DNA of 60,000 bases from Polytrichum commune (lineage: Eukaryota; Streptophyta; Polytrichopsida; Polytrichales; Polytrichaceae). The stretch spans positions 36,969,554-37,029,553 of the forward strand of contig OX485803.1 in the NCBI GenBank assembly GCA_950295325.1, written 5' to 3'. How positions within the stretch are numbered: the first letter of the stretch is position 1; each line of letters begins with the position of its first letter. A program made the translations under genes and the position numbers. Positions 1 through 11,189 of this stretch are shown piece after piece. The notes under the pieces are model-generated. The model saw only the letters and a list, made by a program, of their open reading frames with translations, made no database searches and was not told the DNA's origin.

Positions 1-113
1 TTTTAGCCATATAGTTGGACTAGCTGACCTAATAAATTAATTCATGTAGCTCATATAATGAATTCAAGGAGACATTGTTTCATCAATACAATTATATTTC
101 ATATCAGTCAAAA

Positions 114-2587
114 TCACTCATCGTCATCAATATCTAAAACATGTTGCTCATCATTCTCTACCAACAAATTGTCATCATCCTCTATCTGCAACTCCTCATC
201 GAAAATAGGGCGTTTGGGAATGTGATTCTTCCAATTAGAATTATCCAACAAGATCAACTTTTCAGGATCGTATGGCATTAGATGTTTGTTCAACTTCAAC
301 ATCATTGATGCCTCTGCAAATCCTCCCCCAAGTGATGATCTCTTTGGAGTAATGATATCATTTAGATTGCCAAAGTCACATTCTAGCCCACCCGATCCGG
401 GCTTGGAGGCTAGTAAAGTGGCGGCTACTTCCGCCAAACATGGCATTCTATATCGTTCATTCCACCACCAACTAACCAAATTCCCAGGTTCTGGGAATTT
501 CTCACTGGCGATGGAGAAATACATGTGTATCTCGGCCGCCACCATGGCCACCAGATCATGTTCAATATCCATCTCCTCACTCTCCTCCTGGTTGGTGTGC
601 ACTGCGTCGCCAATGAGATCCTGCAACATTGCTCTAGATGCTATAGGATCCGATGCTATCTTTCGACGCTTGACTAGATGGCCGCGGTCATCATTGATCT
701 CCAGGAGAAGGGATATGATCGCCCCAACTTTCTTCTCCGCCAATCGCTTGATGGTTTTCAAAATCACACCGTCATGGATGAGATCGTAAAATTTCTCAAT
801 CATGCCCGCCACGTCAATCGAGCCCCTTGGCAAATCCACAACGGCAATATCTGTAGACATCTTCATGATCATCTTTTCGAGCAAAACCCCATCTCAAAGA
901 TCTGGGCAAAGAGCCGCTTGCATGTCCAACAAGTATGAGAAGTGAGTATCAACTCGAGATATTGTAGCTTGGGTTTTCTTTGGCGATGCACCAAAAAAAT
1001 CCACCGGCCTACGAAGGGCGTGCAATGGATGGTAGCGGTTGTAGAATCGCTTGGACATTGCAGCCAGAAGATCATCACGGATTTCCCGAGTAAGCAAGTT
1101 CAAATCCCATGTTTTTCGAAATACTATGGCTTTAGGATCTTGAGGACATCCAACAAATGGAATAGAAGTCGGATCATGGATCTCAAGATGGGTCTTTGAA
1201 TCTTTGAATATTTGAAAAACATGTTTGCGAAATGAATATAAACATCAACACAAACGAATGATCTCATTGACTGTGCTAACTTGTGCACGTTCCTTACAGG
1301 ATGGATGATGGATAAGAACTCGATCAAAATATCCCGAAGGTCAATCAAATCAAATGCAAGGTCCAAACTGCGTGTGGTAGTGATGCAAACATCCCAGAAT
1401 TTGATAAGTGAACTAAGGACGTCCTCCATTGCAGACCAACGGTGTTGGGGGGAATTATGCAACTTTAGAAAACGTTTAAAGACATCCTTCACATTCTCAT
1501 CAAAGACGGCTTTGAACATACCAGACTTGTTGACAAACTCAATAAATCGTCGGACTTGACTGAAAATAGCTCTAGCCTTCTTAATTTTGCTTTTAATCTT
1601 GTCCACACATGTCCCGAAGGCATCGACGAGAGAAAGATTGAGAAGATGCAAGGTACACCACTCACGAAGAGTCTTAAAGACTACCTCAAGGGCCCGCTTG
1701 ATGTTGGACCCAAAATTAGTCGAAGAAGTTAGAATGTCGTCAAGATCAATATTGAATTCAACAAGAACTGCATGTAGCCAATTGATGAGAATATCGGAGG
1801 CTTAATTATTACGCCGTTCTGTTGGGGTTGAATTGTATTCCCTAACGGCGAGATTGTGGCTTAAAGAGCCCCTGGAACAATTCATGCAAGCACGAATACC
1901 AATGAACTTCATGCTAGATGATTTGGTAGTGACAAGATCGATTTGAATTGCTAGAAATGGAATGTTGAATTGAGACTTGCCGATGGCAAAGGCAGTAGTG
2001 ATGGTGCTCTTGACTGTCATATAATGCTCAATAAGGTGCTTGCGAACGTTGATCGGAGCCATGCCATTCGGACCACATGGCAATTTTGCAGCGATGACCT
2101 TCCATCGCTCAGATTGCATAGCTTGAAATGCGAGGGAAGGCTGCTCACAATGCCAAGCAGTGATATTGCATGTGAACCATCGTTGAGGATCCTTGACAAA
2201 AGATGGTTCAGAAGTATCAAGAAGCTTCGAAATTTGATCAATCTTCTTGCTAGTCGCAACAGTCTTGGCTGAGACTGCCGCATGCACTTGCCTAATGTGC
2301 TCTATTGCATTGCTAGTGGATGATTTACTGATCCTTATGAGAGTTTTCCTGGCATAGCAATCGCCAACCAAACATCGAAAGAAAAATGATTTTTTTTCCT
2401 CGTTTTGCACTCTCACACCAGCCTTCTCAAGAATGGATTGGCTGGCTAACTTTGACTTCGTCATACGTACAACCTCTTGATTCTTAAGATTGTTATGAAC
2501 ATGATGCAACTTGAACTCCTCTATCCTCCTCATGAGCTCCTTGCTGGAATCAAAAATCACGCTAGCATCTTCTGCATGCAGATCCAT
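114..2587 (-). pseudogene. hAT superfamily transposase, degenerate
   Basis: Three minus-strand open segments (2587-1802, 1801-1124, about 1130-114) form one hAT-like transposase. The N-terminal part has a BED-like zinc finger pattern (CLVGDC, then HIRQVH). The middle has the RNase H-like stretch FLAIQIDLVTTKSSSMKFIG, and across the stop GSNIKRALE, then WCTLHLLNLSLVDAFG and later a RWSA motif. The C-terminal part carries a hAT dimerisation motif, WWNERYRMPCLAEVAATLLA, followed by a weakened version of the usual serine/arginine block. Lesions seen: an in-frame TAA at 1802-1804 with the same frame continuing beyond it, a frame change near 1125-1190, and an in-frame TGA at 894-896. These make a spliced functional gene unlikely. 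I did not find terminal inverted repeats or an 8-bp target duplication, so the element ends are unknown. Family assignment is from motif recall. Confidence 0.75.
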
Positions 2588-2721
2588 TCATACACAATGC
2601 CAACAACACAATAAAGTAGTTCAAAGATTCTGATCTTGCGCAATTCTTTGGGAAGCCTACCCGGATCATGCACATTCACACAGGTATCGTTAGTCAAGGT
2701 CAATCATATGTATCGCCATGT

Positions 2722-3100
2722 ATGTTACAGATGAGATCCGACTACTAGTTATAGAATTGATCTGTTGAAGTTTTTGTTCAAGACTTTAAGAGAACGGCCC
2801 ACCATTTTAGAGGAATGTAGAGAATATAGCCACTTGAGTAAACACATATCCAAAGATGTAAACATGTATCCGGTTGCACTTGGAACCACTTGGATCTATA
2901 GAGATGATCTCAACCCTAAATTTTCCCTGAGATTGGATTGAAGTGTTTACAAGTAATCTTTACCTTTGCCTCCTCGTTCTTTGAGAGCCCTTGAAGCAGT
3001 GCCCTGTGCAGATTTAAAAATCAATCCTGGCTCAGTTGAATTGGATCATGTTTTGTGCAGATGAAGTTGATCCTCACTCAATCAAATTGTTGAGCTACTA
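2722..3100. repeat. Roughly 440-bp tandem unit, copy 1
   Basis: This segment (starting near a GAGATCCGACTACTAG motif) resembles 4141-4596 and 10901-11108 over most of its length. Shared blocks include the stretch around TGTAGAGAATATAGCC, CAAAGATGTAAACATGTA and TCAACCCTAAA. Copies 1 and 2 are separated by a solo LTR (3101-4079), and copies 2 and 3 by the 4597-10900 insertion. The original state was therefore a short tandem array of a unit of about 440 bp. No coding potential was seen. Bases 2588-2721 upstream hold nothing I recognise. Confidence 0.65.
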
Positions 3101-4079
3101 TGTCGCAACCCTTGCTAGCCCCCCTTGACAATCTTGCCAATTTTCAATTCTAGCAAAGGTTACGAGCGCTAACCATTCGCATTCCACCATGCTAATGATT
3201 AGCTCCTCCTACCCCGGACCTTATAGTTCATAGGAGGGAACCAACCCTCCTACTTTGCTTTCGGGACTCACCCCTTAATCGGTAACCCATTCCTAGATGT
3301 GGACTTCCATCCATGGAAGTCCAATCCCATGTTGATCATCGCATTGCCGGAGCAACACTACAACAACCCGAACCATACTAGGCAACTATGGCCTCACAAT
3401 GGGCCAAAGCCCATGGAGGCCTTGCCGTTCGGCCTCGGGTGGGTGAGGCCACACCACCTCACCCACATCCATATAAGCCTCTAGGACTTCACGCGGGGCC
3501 CCTACCCCACCGTCAACCAACCTCTTGTCTCTCTACCAAGAGTTGGGGCCAAGTGGACATTTTCCTTTAGCTGCTGGGCCTAGAACCCCCTAGCAGCTTC
3601 AGACCATCATAACTTCCTTGTATAATGTCTGATCATAACAACCAACCACTTCATCCTCATCTACGCTTCACGTAGATGCCGATGGACTCCTCACTTGCCC
3701 CATTTGAGCAAGTCTTGGGGAAGTTATGCCTGTTTGAACCTTGGCAGTCCCGGGAATCACTCCCAGGCACTGCTGTACCAGGGCACTGTCCCGGGACAGC
3801 GCCCCACTCAAATGGCCATAACTCCTAGCTCACACCTCCGATTGAGGTGTTCTTGAGCTTTCTAGAATCACCACGCCATGAGCTACGCATAACTCATGGC
3901 CTTACCCTTGTGCCTCCTAATCTTCATGGGTGGGAGGCGTTCCCAACGCCCAGGGCCCTCACCCACACTAGGATCACTTGGGCCCTCTCACCAACGGCGC
4001 CACAAGTCCCGGGTGTCACTCCGGGGTCCCCCTTGTGCCCATGGTGTTTCGGGCACTCCTCATGGAGAGGTGCGCGACA
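3101..4079 (-). mobile_element. Solo LTR, family A (copy 1), TSD TACTA
   Basis: This 979-bp sequence is the reverse complement of the copies at 29703-30675, 41689-42660 and 43352-44325. On its sense strand it starts TGTCGCGCACC and ends GGGTTGCGACA, so it has TG...CA ends and a 6-bp terminal inverted repeat. It is flanked by the 5-bp direct duplication TACTA (3096-3100 and 4080-4084). TG...CA ends plus a 5-bp duplication are the signature of LTR retroelement integration. No internal region, primer site or coding sequence is present, so a solo LTR is the best reading. An internal near-palindrome with arms around CTGTCCC/GGGACAG is shared with the other copies. ORFs inside it are not supported as genes. 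Confidence 0.85.
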
Positions 4080-4596
4080 TACTACTTACAGATGACATCC
4101 AACTACTAGTTACAGAGATCCGACTACTAGTTGCAATGAGATCCGGCTACTAGCTACAGATGAGTTGGTTGAGTTTCAGAATGAACTTGTTGAAGTTCTT
4201 GTTCAAGACTTCAAGAAAACGACCCATTATTTTAAAGGAATGTAGAGAATATAGCCCACTTGAATAAAGACATATCCAAAGATGTAAACATGTAAACGGT
4301 TGCACTTGAAAACACTTGGATTTAAACAAATTATCTCAACCCTAAATCTTTCCGGACAATGAATGGAAGTTTCTACAAGTACAAGTAGTCTTTACCTCTG
4401 CCTCGTTCTTTGATGAGAGCCCCTTGAAGCGCCGCCTTGTGTAGATGTAAAAATCAATCCTGGCTCAGTCGTCTTGGATCCTATTATGTGCAGATGAAGT
4501 TGATCTTGCTCAATCGAATTGCTGAGCTACTAGTTACAAATGAGATCCGACTATTAGTTGCAGGTGAGATCCGCCTACCAGTTACAGAGATCCGGT
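4080..4596. repeat. Roughly 440-bp tandem unit, copy 2
   Basis: This segment continues the array begun at 2722. It contains several short direct repeats of the type GAGATCCGACTACTAGTTAC around 4090-4150 and 4530-4590, which mark the unit boundaries, and a body that matches copy 1. Its right end is cut by the LTR-like insertion that begins at 4597; the array resumes at 10901. Confidence 0.6.
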
Positions 4597-4950
4597 TGTG
4601 GGAACACGCGAACACCATAATATCCGGATTGGCGGTTTTAAGTGCTTAATCCGGTTTTGTCCGGATGACCCTAGTATCGTCCAGGAATTCTGTGAAGTGT
4701 AGGAGGTCAAGAACTCTCCGTACCCACTTATTTTCCACTCCTTAGCCGAAGTTCCGGAAGCCCCGGTTTCCGGCCTTCCAGTCTTTTGGAAACTCTTCTT
4801 CTTCCGGAGTTTGCCTTTCCGGATTGTATCTCTAGGTCCTAGTTATAATACTTACTCATCCCTATGGTCCATATTTATCCCTCTACGTTCTACCCTCTAG
4901 AATAGTTGGTTTCTTCCGGTGAAGACGTTCCTTATAAGATGGGGGTCCGG

Positions 4951-6734
4951 TGTGAGCCCAAAAGGGTGCCCACATTTAGTCTTAGACCCTTGAAACGTTA
5001 GTTGATGCACTTTGAAGTAGCATGTTACTTCACAAAAATATAAAAAGAGTGAAATGTTAGTCTTAGAAGTACCATGTTGTAAGAGGCTAGGATGTGAGTT
5101 GTTATTGTGTTTTTACCTTCGGAAGGATTTGAGTGAATGAGGATAGGTAAGGAGAACTTGGATTGAGTAGTTAGTGAGTAGGCTAGTACAAATGGATGGA
5201 GACAACCAAAGTGACTCAAGAGGCAAGTGCATTCGAATTGGGATGAATGGAGGATCACATGGAGCGCACAAGTGGACCACCTCATCATGGCCACTTAATG
5301 GGGAAGGCCCAAGGAAGAATGCAAGGTGGAGGATAAGCAAATTCTCAAAGCACCAATCAAATCACGAGTTAAGCATCGTGGTTTGAATTAAGTGGTGAGC
5401 GACGATTTGGGAAAGTAAGGGGAGAAAGTTATGGCGGCGGAAAGCGAAGGAGGCTAAGTTTGGGTTGAAGCATCCCAAGTTTGGTAAAGTGTGGTAGGTA
5501 GAAAGCCAAGGCTAGTTAAATGTTCGAATTAGGATCCTTGTTGATCATTTGAGGGAGGAAGGCTTAGAAGATAGGATTGGCGCCTACTAAGTAGGAGGAA
5601 ATCTCAAGGGCTTATCGTGAGCCTTGAGGGTGCTCACCCCCTCAAGCTTACTATATAATCCCTCATTCTTCCCTCACTCATCCTCTCTTTCCTTTGTGCT
5701 CCAAGGCACCCCACGAGTTATAAGTGTGGGTGTGGGAAGCCATATTGGAGCACATGTGTGTGCTTAGTTTTTAGTTTGAGAGCCAAGGCTTGTTAGCCTT
5801 GAAGAGGGCTTGACCTCTTGGTAGAATTAGTGTTGACGTGAAGGATTTTAAAGTTTATTCATGATTCCAATTTGTGGTACTTAAAGTTCATGTTTTGAAT
5901 ACACGTGGTTGCAAGTTCCATGTTTAAGAGTTGAGCACTTGATGTTGTGATGAGTGCAAAAATATACTTGTGTGGATTAGTTAGTCTTAGTGAAGTTAGG
6001 AAATTCTCTCTCCCCCTCTCCTCTCTAGGATTTTAGGATTTTAGGATTAGAGAAGAATTGTGTGATTAGAAAGGGGTTGTTAGTAGAATTAGGGAAATTA
6101 GGTAGGAAGATTAGTTAAGGGCTTGAATAATTAGTGAGGTAGTTGGGGATTACAACTACAAAGTTGTGGGTTCATGAAGGAGCTGGGTTTATGAAGGAGC
6201 TGGGTTTGTTTAGTTAGAAAGTAAAGAGCTGGGTTTATGAAGGACCTGGGTTTATGAAGGAGCTGGGTTTGTTTAGTTAGAAGCTAAGAAGCTGGGTTTA
6301 TGAAGGAGCTGGGTTTATGAAGGAGCTAGGTTTATGTAATTAGAAAGTAAAGAGATGGGTTCATGAAGGAGCTTAGTAGATAGCCTACCTAATTAGCTCA
6401 TAGACAAGTAGTTAGTTACATTATGCTAGTTAGTGTTATGTGTGGCTTTCACAAGTAAATGTATTTGAGATTGACTATAGAGAATAGTGTTTTTTTTAAC
6501 ACTTGCATCCTCTTTTTAAAAATAAACCACGTGCACAACTTAATGGAGAATGTGGAGCACTCTCGCGATGGCAAGACAAAGGAAGCAAAGACCAAAGTTA
6601 AATCCAAGACCACTTGAAGGGTGAACCTTGCACTATGGACTCATCCAAGTCCAAATCCAATACCGCGGAGGAATGTGAGCCCAAACCCACTACTCGGACT
6701 ACGGACGCTTAAGGGTGGGGGGTTTGGCCTCACA
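4951..6734 (+). mobile_element. Solo LTR, family B, TSD TCCGG
   Basis: This 1784-bp unit starts TGTGAGCCCAAAAGGG and ends GGCCTCACA, flanked by the exact 5-bp duplication TCCGG (4946-4950 and 6735-6739). It is closely related to the 3' LTR of the Ty3/Gypsy element at 53852-55607, in opposite orientation. In this orientation it contains a TATA-like box (CTATATAAT near 5652), followed by a pyrimidine-rich tract, and an AATAAA near 6522, as expected for an LTR promoter and poly(A) region. No internal region follows, so it is a solo LTR left by recombination between LTRs. It sits inside the larger 4597-10900 insertion and is therefore younger than it. Confidence 0.85.
6168..6375 (+). repeat. Short tandem repeats inside family B LTR
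   Basis: The motif AGCTGGGTTTATGAAGG and a longer unit of about 60 bp ending in TTTAGTTAGAA are repeated several times. The same repeats occur in reverse in the other LTR at 54100-54400, so they belong to the LTR family. Copy number differs between the two LTRs, as expected for slippage. Confidence 0.7.
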
Positions 6735-7818
6735 TCCGGATATTCCCTCACGACCAATCCGGATTGGCCAAATCCGTCTTGGTAGGTCACACAGGGAGAT
6801 CCGGATTATATCTTAGGACTACAACGACCGGAGTATTCCAGATTCCACCCGGAGATATGACTCGACGGGATAAGTGGGTGATCCGTACCACTTTCCGGAT
6901 TGTCCCGTCCACAAGCAGTAAGACCTCTTCAGAAGATCCGACAAGCGCAAGTCCGGATCCCTTCCGGATCTTTGCCCAGTCCTCCCCACGGCTATCTCAC
7001 CTAGACGTTACCCAGACATCCGGAACAATGAGGTTCCCTTCCCACTACACTCCGGAGATGGTCTCCAACCCGGAATCCTAACTGTTCCGGTCTTTCCCTC
7101 CTCCTTCTGACGGATCGATCCGGCTACCACTTCCTGGGACTCTACTCAATCTGAGCTAACTGGGCGATCCGTACCACTTTCCAGATTAGTCCGTCTAAGG
7201 GCGGTGGGACCTCTTCAGAAGCTCGGATGGCGCAAGTCCGGATCCCTTCCGGATCTTACCCAATCCTCCCAGCGGCTATCCCGCCTAGACGTTATTCAAC
7301 CATCCGGAATAGTGAGGTTTCCCTCCTACTACACACAGAGAGGATCCGCAAGGCAATAACTAGTTCTGATCCGGGTCTCTTCTCCTATGCCCTATCCGGA
7401 ACTCCTATCCCCTCATGCTCTCTCTCCTCCGTTAACAATCTCAGAATCATTCGTACGCAAAATCAAGCAAGGACAGTCAAGGAGTGAGAGATTAAAGAGT
7501 TTATTAGAGTAGGAGCAATCAAAATACAACAATGGAGAAGGAACCCCTCCCCAGCTCATTATTGAGCCTTAAGTAAAGGCCCAAAAATCCCTAACCTGAG
7601 GGCGGCGGCCCAGGCGGCCGCCGCTAAGAAAACCCTAACTGCTTCCGTCCTCCCGGATTTCCCGGATCAAGATCCGGATTTTCCGCTGACAAAACCCCAA
7701 GGGAGAATTTTATTCCTCATTTTCAAAAACTCCTAAGTCCTATCTTCCTACCTCTATTATGCCTAACTAATTTAACTACCATCCTAACCTAAGAAGAGCG
7801 GTGCTTCTTCTGAGCTGT

Positions 7819-9843
7819 TCATTCCTTCGAATGGCTGCCGAGGCCGCTGACGGCGGATGAACCCCCTCCCAGCGATGCCTTCTGTAGCCGCGTAAGCATC
7901 CTCCTCATGTTTGGAGAAGGGGCAGTTTCATCCTCCGAGTCCGCTGCTCCTTCTGTCCATGGTGTTCCGGAAACTGTGTTTCCCTTCCGGACGCTCTGGA
8001 TCGGGGAAGGACCGCTTCCGGTGCGCTGTTCCGGATTTTGCCCGCCCGAGATCGAGGTAGTCCGTGGATCCCTGTTGGAGGCCGCCCTTGAGGGTGGCGG
8101 AGGGAATGGGCTCACCATTTGGCAATCCGGAGGAGACGACGGGGAGGCTTGGGTCATAGGGGCCTTACCCCTACTCGGGGTTGCCTCTCGATCCGAAGTT
8201 TGGTGCCGTATCGGGGTCCGAGCTCTATCCGGAGTCCGGGACCGATCCGAGGTCCGCGGAACAGGGGACTGGCCTCGTCCGGATCTAACAGACCCAGTGC
8301 TCTTCCGCCTCACCTGGGGAGAGCGGATCCTTTCCGGAGCTCTTCCGAACCTGGCAGGCTGAGAGCCGCCTCCCTGCTGGCTGGGTCCTGCAGCCGTTGG
8401 CGGATTCTGGACCATGGCGACTTCACCAACCACCTCGTAGAGAGTTCCGGTTGGTGACCCAGGCGGACCCAGATAGAGTACCCGTTGGGGTGTTCCGCTT
8501 GGCGGAACTACCTTCTGGATCTCCGCTAGGAGATCCTTCATCGTCCATGAATATTTCACGAGGATGGGGAGGGTCTGCCTAGCGAAAGCTGGTTCTCCGG
8601 ACTCCATCATCCGGTCGTAGAGATGCGCCTTGTTGACGATCTCTGCCGGATGCCCTACCAGCTCCCGGATCCGACTGAAGACCACTACCTGCTCCGTGTG
8701 GTACTTCCAGATCTCCTCGTTCTTCTGACTCAACTCTTGAGTCATGGCCGTTACCTGCGCGGTGAGGTGAGCATTCTCCGTCTTGGCTTGCTCAAGCTCC
8801 TTCCTGTCTGCCCTCTTTGCCAACTCCCAGAGAATATTTCCGGGTCTGTAGTCGTCCAGGGCCTGGTTCGCTCCTTGGATGATGTGTTCCAGCCGGTAGT
8901 ACTGTTTCTGCAGATCCTCCAACCCCTCTTGGACCCGCTTGAAGGGATTTTCCGGAAAGTCCCAAGCGGAGAGATCCACATTCCGCCAAGTGGTCTCCCG
9001 GCTGGGTCCGGGTTCCGGATGATAATGAGGGGGAGGAGAGGTTGGCCTCTGGAGGGTCGGCGGCGGGCTTCCGGGTGAAGAGGGAGGCGCTTCCGGAATG
9101 ATGGGATCGCTGGAAGTTTCCGTCTCGAGGTCTCCGACTTCCGGATGGAGCTTGTAGGTGACCTCGTCCGCCGCTATCGTCAGCAGGTCCTCCTCCTCGG
9201 CCGTGATGCAGTCAAAGTGTTGATAGAGGTGCAGAATGAAGGGGGAGAGGAAGGAGGGTTTCCGGCCTATATGGGGGAGGGTTCGCCCTACTATTTCTTG
9301 AATTATCAGCCCCCAATTCACGGGCCGGACTCCGGACATAGCACCGAACAGGGTGTTAGCCATGGTAAGGCTAATCCGCTTAGGCTTGTCCGGGTTAAGG
9401 ATGGGCAGGAGGAACTCTAATACCCTCCGCTCTCTAAGGTTCCGACAGTTCCCGGGGTGAAAGCCGTCCTTCGGGTCCGCGTCCCCTCTAAACTTTCCGG
9501 CGAACAGGCCATCGCGGCGGCCGGCCCATCCCTCTGCAATTCCCCTCGGAAACTCGTAGACCCTATTCCAAACATCCGGAGTCCAACTATCCGGATCCCT
9601 CCTCTTGGTTCCTAGCCACTGATTCCCTCTCTCGAACTTGAACTCCCGGAGGGTATCTTCCGCTCGGAGGTTCCAGGGTTTGGCGAGCAACCCCGCGCAA
9701 CCCATAACCCGGAGATCCTCCGCTAGCTCCTGCAGCTCCGCGTCCTCCTTTGGAATTGCAGGGATGAGGGCTTTGAGCGGAACCAGGATGGGTTCTCTCC
9801 GATCCTCTTCCCGTGCTTCCGGCATTCTCCTATCTTCTCTCAA
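7819..9843 (-). CDS. Uncharacterised 674-aa transposon-associated protein with coiled coil
   Basis: A 674-codon open frame on the minus strand, starting at ATG 9843 and ending at 7819, in a region with few other long frames. Residues 1-240 look globular and include the stretch WGLIIQEIVGRTLPHIG, rich in W, L and R. I recall this type of segment in plant transposon-associated proteins of unknown function, but I cannot name a domain. Residues about 240-300 are proline-rich. Residues about 300-440 are charged and heptad-like, suggesting a coiled coil. The last 200 residues are low-complexity, rich in R, S, P, T and G with repeated RTPDR/RTSDR-type motifs. It lies inside the LTR-like insertion 4597-10900. 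It could be an extra ORF of a Tat/Ogre-like element or a gag-like protein. No zinc knuckle, protease or polymerase motif is visible. Confidence 0.55.
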   Translation of the reverse strand: MREDRRMPEAREEDRREPILVPLKALIPAIPKEDAELQELAEDLRVMGCAGLLAKPWNLRAEDTLREFKFERGNQWLGTKRRDPDSWTPDVWNRVYEFPRGIAEGWAGRRDGLFAGKFRGDADPKDGFHPGNCRNLRERRVLEFLLPILNPDKPKRISLTMANTLFGAMSGVRPVNWGLIIQEIVGRTLPHIGRKPSFLSPFILHLYQHFDCITAEEEDLLTIAADEVTYKLHPEVGDLETETSSDPIIPEAPPSSPGSPPPTLQRPTSPPPHYHPEPGPSRETTWRNVDLSAWDFPENPFKRVQEGLEDLQKQYYRLEHIIQGANQALDDYRPGNILWELAKRADRKELEQAKTENAHLTAQVTAMTQELSQKNEEIWKYHTEQVVVFSRIRELVGHPAEIVNKAHLYDRMMESGEPAFARQTLPILVKYSWTMKDLLAEIQKVVPPSGTPQRVLYLGPPGSPTGTLYEVVGEVAMVQNPPTAAGPSQQGGGSQPARFGRAPERIRSPQVRRKSTGSVRSGRGQSPVPRTSDRSRTPDRARTPIRHQTSDREATPSRGKAPMTQASPSSPPDCQMVSPFPPPPSRAASNRDPRTTSISGGQNPEQRTGSGPSPIQSVRKGNTVSGTPWTEGAADSEDETAPSPNMRRMLTRLQKASLGGGSSAVSGLGSHSKE

Positions 9844-9959
9844 CTTCAGCCTTACTACAGAAATTCTCTCTCTTCCGGATTCCCTCTCTTCCGCTTAACT
9901 GCTACAGAGTCCCGGCAAGCCAACTGCCGGTAACTGGAAATTACTGAGTCCCAGCAATC

Positions 9960-10450
9960 ACGGGTAGATCACTCTAAGGCATTTTTGTGCACCACGTGCG
10001 GCTGGGGGTTTTTTGTTTTGGGGCTAATTACCTTCAAGGGTTGAATTAAAGCCTCCCTATAATTACTTAAATTTCAAAAATGGCCCATTTGTTTGCACCC
10101 TTCCATTACTTATATTGTCCAAGTCACTGCAATTTTTTGTACTCTATATTACTTTTAAGTAATTTTGGACAGACGGAAATCCCAATTATCATTCATCCCC
10201 GTGAGTCCTAAACCCACTTACATACCATACTAAACACACCTTCTAGGATCCTTATCTTCAGCCCCTATATTTACAAAAAAATAATGGCGCACGTTTTATG
10301 TCCATCTAACTTACTTATAATGGGATTGTCTACATTTAATGGCCCCTTTATTATTTGGAATTCCTTTATAATTTTTATTTCAAATGATTTTAATCCTCTC
10401 TATATTATGCCGCACGTCGTTTTTAAAATGCACTCAATGATCTACCCGTG
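9960..10450. mobile_element. Small TIR element (MULE-type MITE candidate)
   Basis: The left end ACGGGTAGATCACT and the inverted right end (ACGGGTAGATCATT on the other strand, from 10449) form terminal inverted repeats that extend imperfectly to the GCATTTT and ACGTGCGGC motifs. Flanks are CCAGCAATC (9951-9959) and CTAGCAATC (10451-10459), a 9-bp duplication with one mismatch. Nine-base duplications are typical of Mutator-like elements. The 491-bp interior is AT-rich and non-coding. Inserted in the 4597-10900 element just upstream of the start of the 674-aa ORF. Confidence 0.65.
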
Positions 10451-10900
10451 CTAGCAATCCAACTGCTGGCGGCTCGAAAAAAAATAGCCTCACCACTCGT
10501 TCTCTCAACAATCTTTTTCTTCTTGTGAAAAAGTGGGGAGGAGAAGGAAGGGACCCTTAAATATCCTTCCTCCCTCTTCCTTCCCCTGTTACCGTTCGTT
10601 TTAACGGAAAACGGTTGCCAATCGTTTTCCTGCGGTTTTTACCAACGGTTTTACTAACGGTTTTACCAACAGTTTTCCCCCAACCGTCATAAGTCCGTTG
10701 TAACCATCTCTCTCCTCCTAATCCAATTTGACGGACCGGTAATAATACTCTTTTTAATCCTTTTTATTGTGCGAGGCTGATTTAAAATGCCCTATTTCCT
10801 AGTACAATTAATTTACCCTAAGAGACCCTATTGTCCTCATACGAGCAGGGTAAAATTCGGAAAATGGATCCGTATTTCCATCGAATATTGGACTCCCACA

Positions 10901-11108
10901 CCGGCTACTAGTTGCAGATGAGCTGGTTGAGTTTCAGAATGAACTTGTTGAAGTTATTGTTCAAGACTTCAAGAGAACGACCCATCTTTTTAGAGGAATG
11001 TAGAGAATATAGCCCACTTTGAGTAAAGACATATCAAAAGATGTAAACATGTAACCGGTTGCACTTGGAAGCACTTGGATATGGACAAATGATCTCAACC
11101 CTAAAATT
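10901..11108. repeat. Roughly 440-bp tandem unit, copy 3 (partial)
   Basis: Starting at CCGGCTACTAGTTGCAGATG, this piece matches 4138-4350 closely (GAGCTGGTTGAGTTTCAGA, then the TGTAGAGAATATAGCCCAC block) and stops after TCAACCCTAAA. It is the right-hand remainder of the array split by the 4597-10900 insertion. Confidence 0.65.
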
Positions 11109-11189
11109 TTTATGGTAGTGGTAGGGATGACATGGCTGGGCCTTAGCTTGAGCCAATTGAGTTACATGACTTATCTTTAGCTAGCTAAT

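Larger units (their letters stand above)
4597..10900. mobile_element. Large LTR-like insertion carrying a 674-codon ORF
   Basis: The left end reads TGTGGGAACACGCG and the right end GGACTCCCACA, giving a 7-bp inverted terminal repeat with TG...CA ends. The flanks are CCGGT (4592-4596) and CCGGC (10901-10905), a near-perfect 5-bp duplication inside the tandem repeat of the surrounding region. Removing the nested solo LTR (4951-6734) and the TIR element (9960-10450) leaves about 4.0 kb. I found no second copy of either end inside, so it behaves like one very long solo LTR, or a terminal-repeat element whose repeats I could not separate. It is visibly enriched in CCGGA/TCCGG motifs. The minus strand holds the ORF at 7819-9843. 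Lineage is not established; long LTRs with extra ORFs are known in Tat/Ogre-like and LARD elements. Confidence 0.6.

Noticed and set aside
286-938. Plus-strand ORFs inside the hAT region
   Set aside because: They are antisense shadows of the hAT transposase, with no domain of their own.
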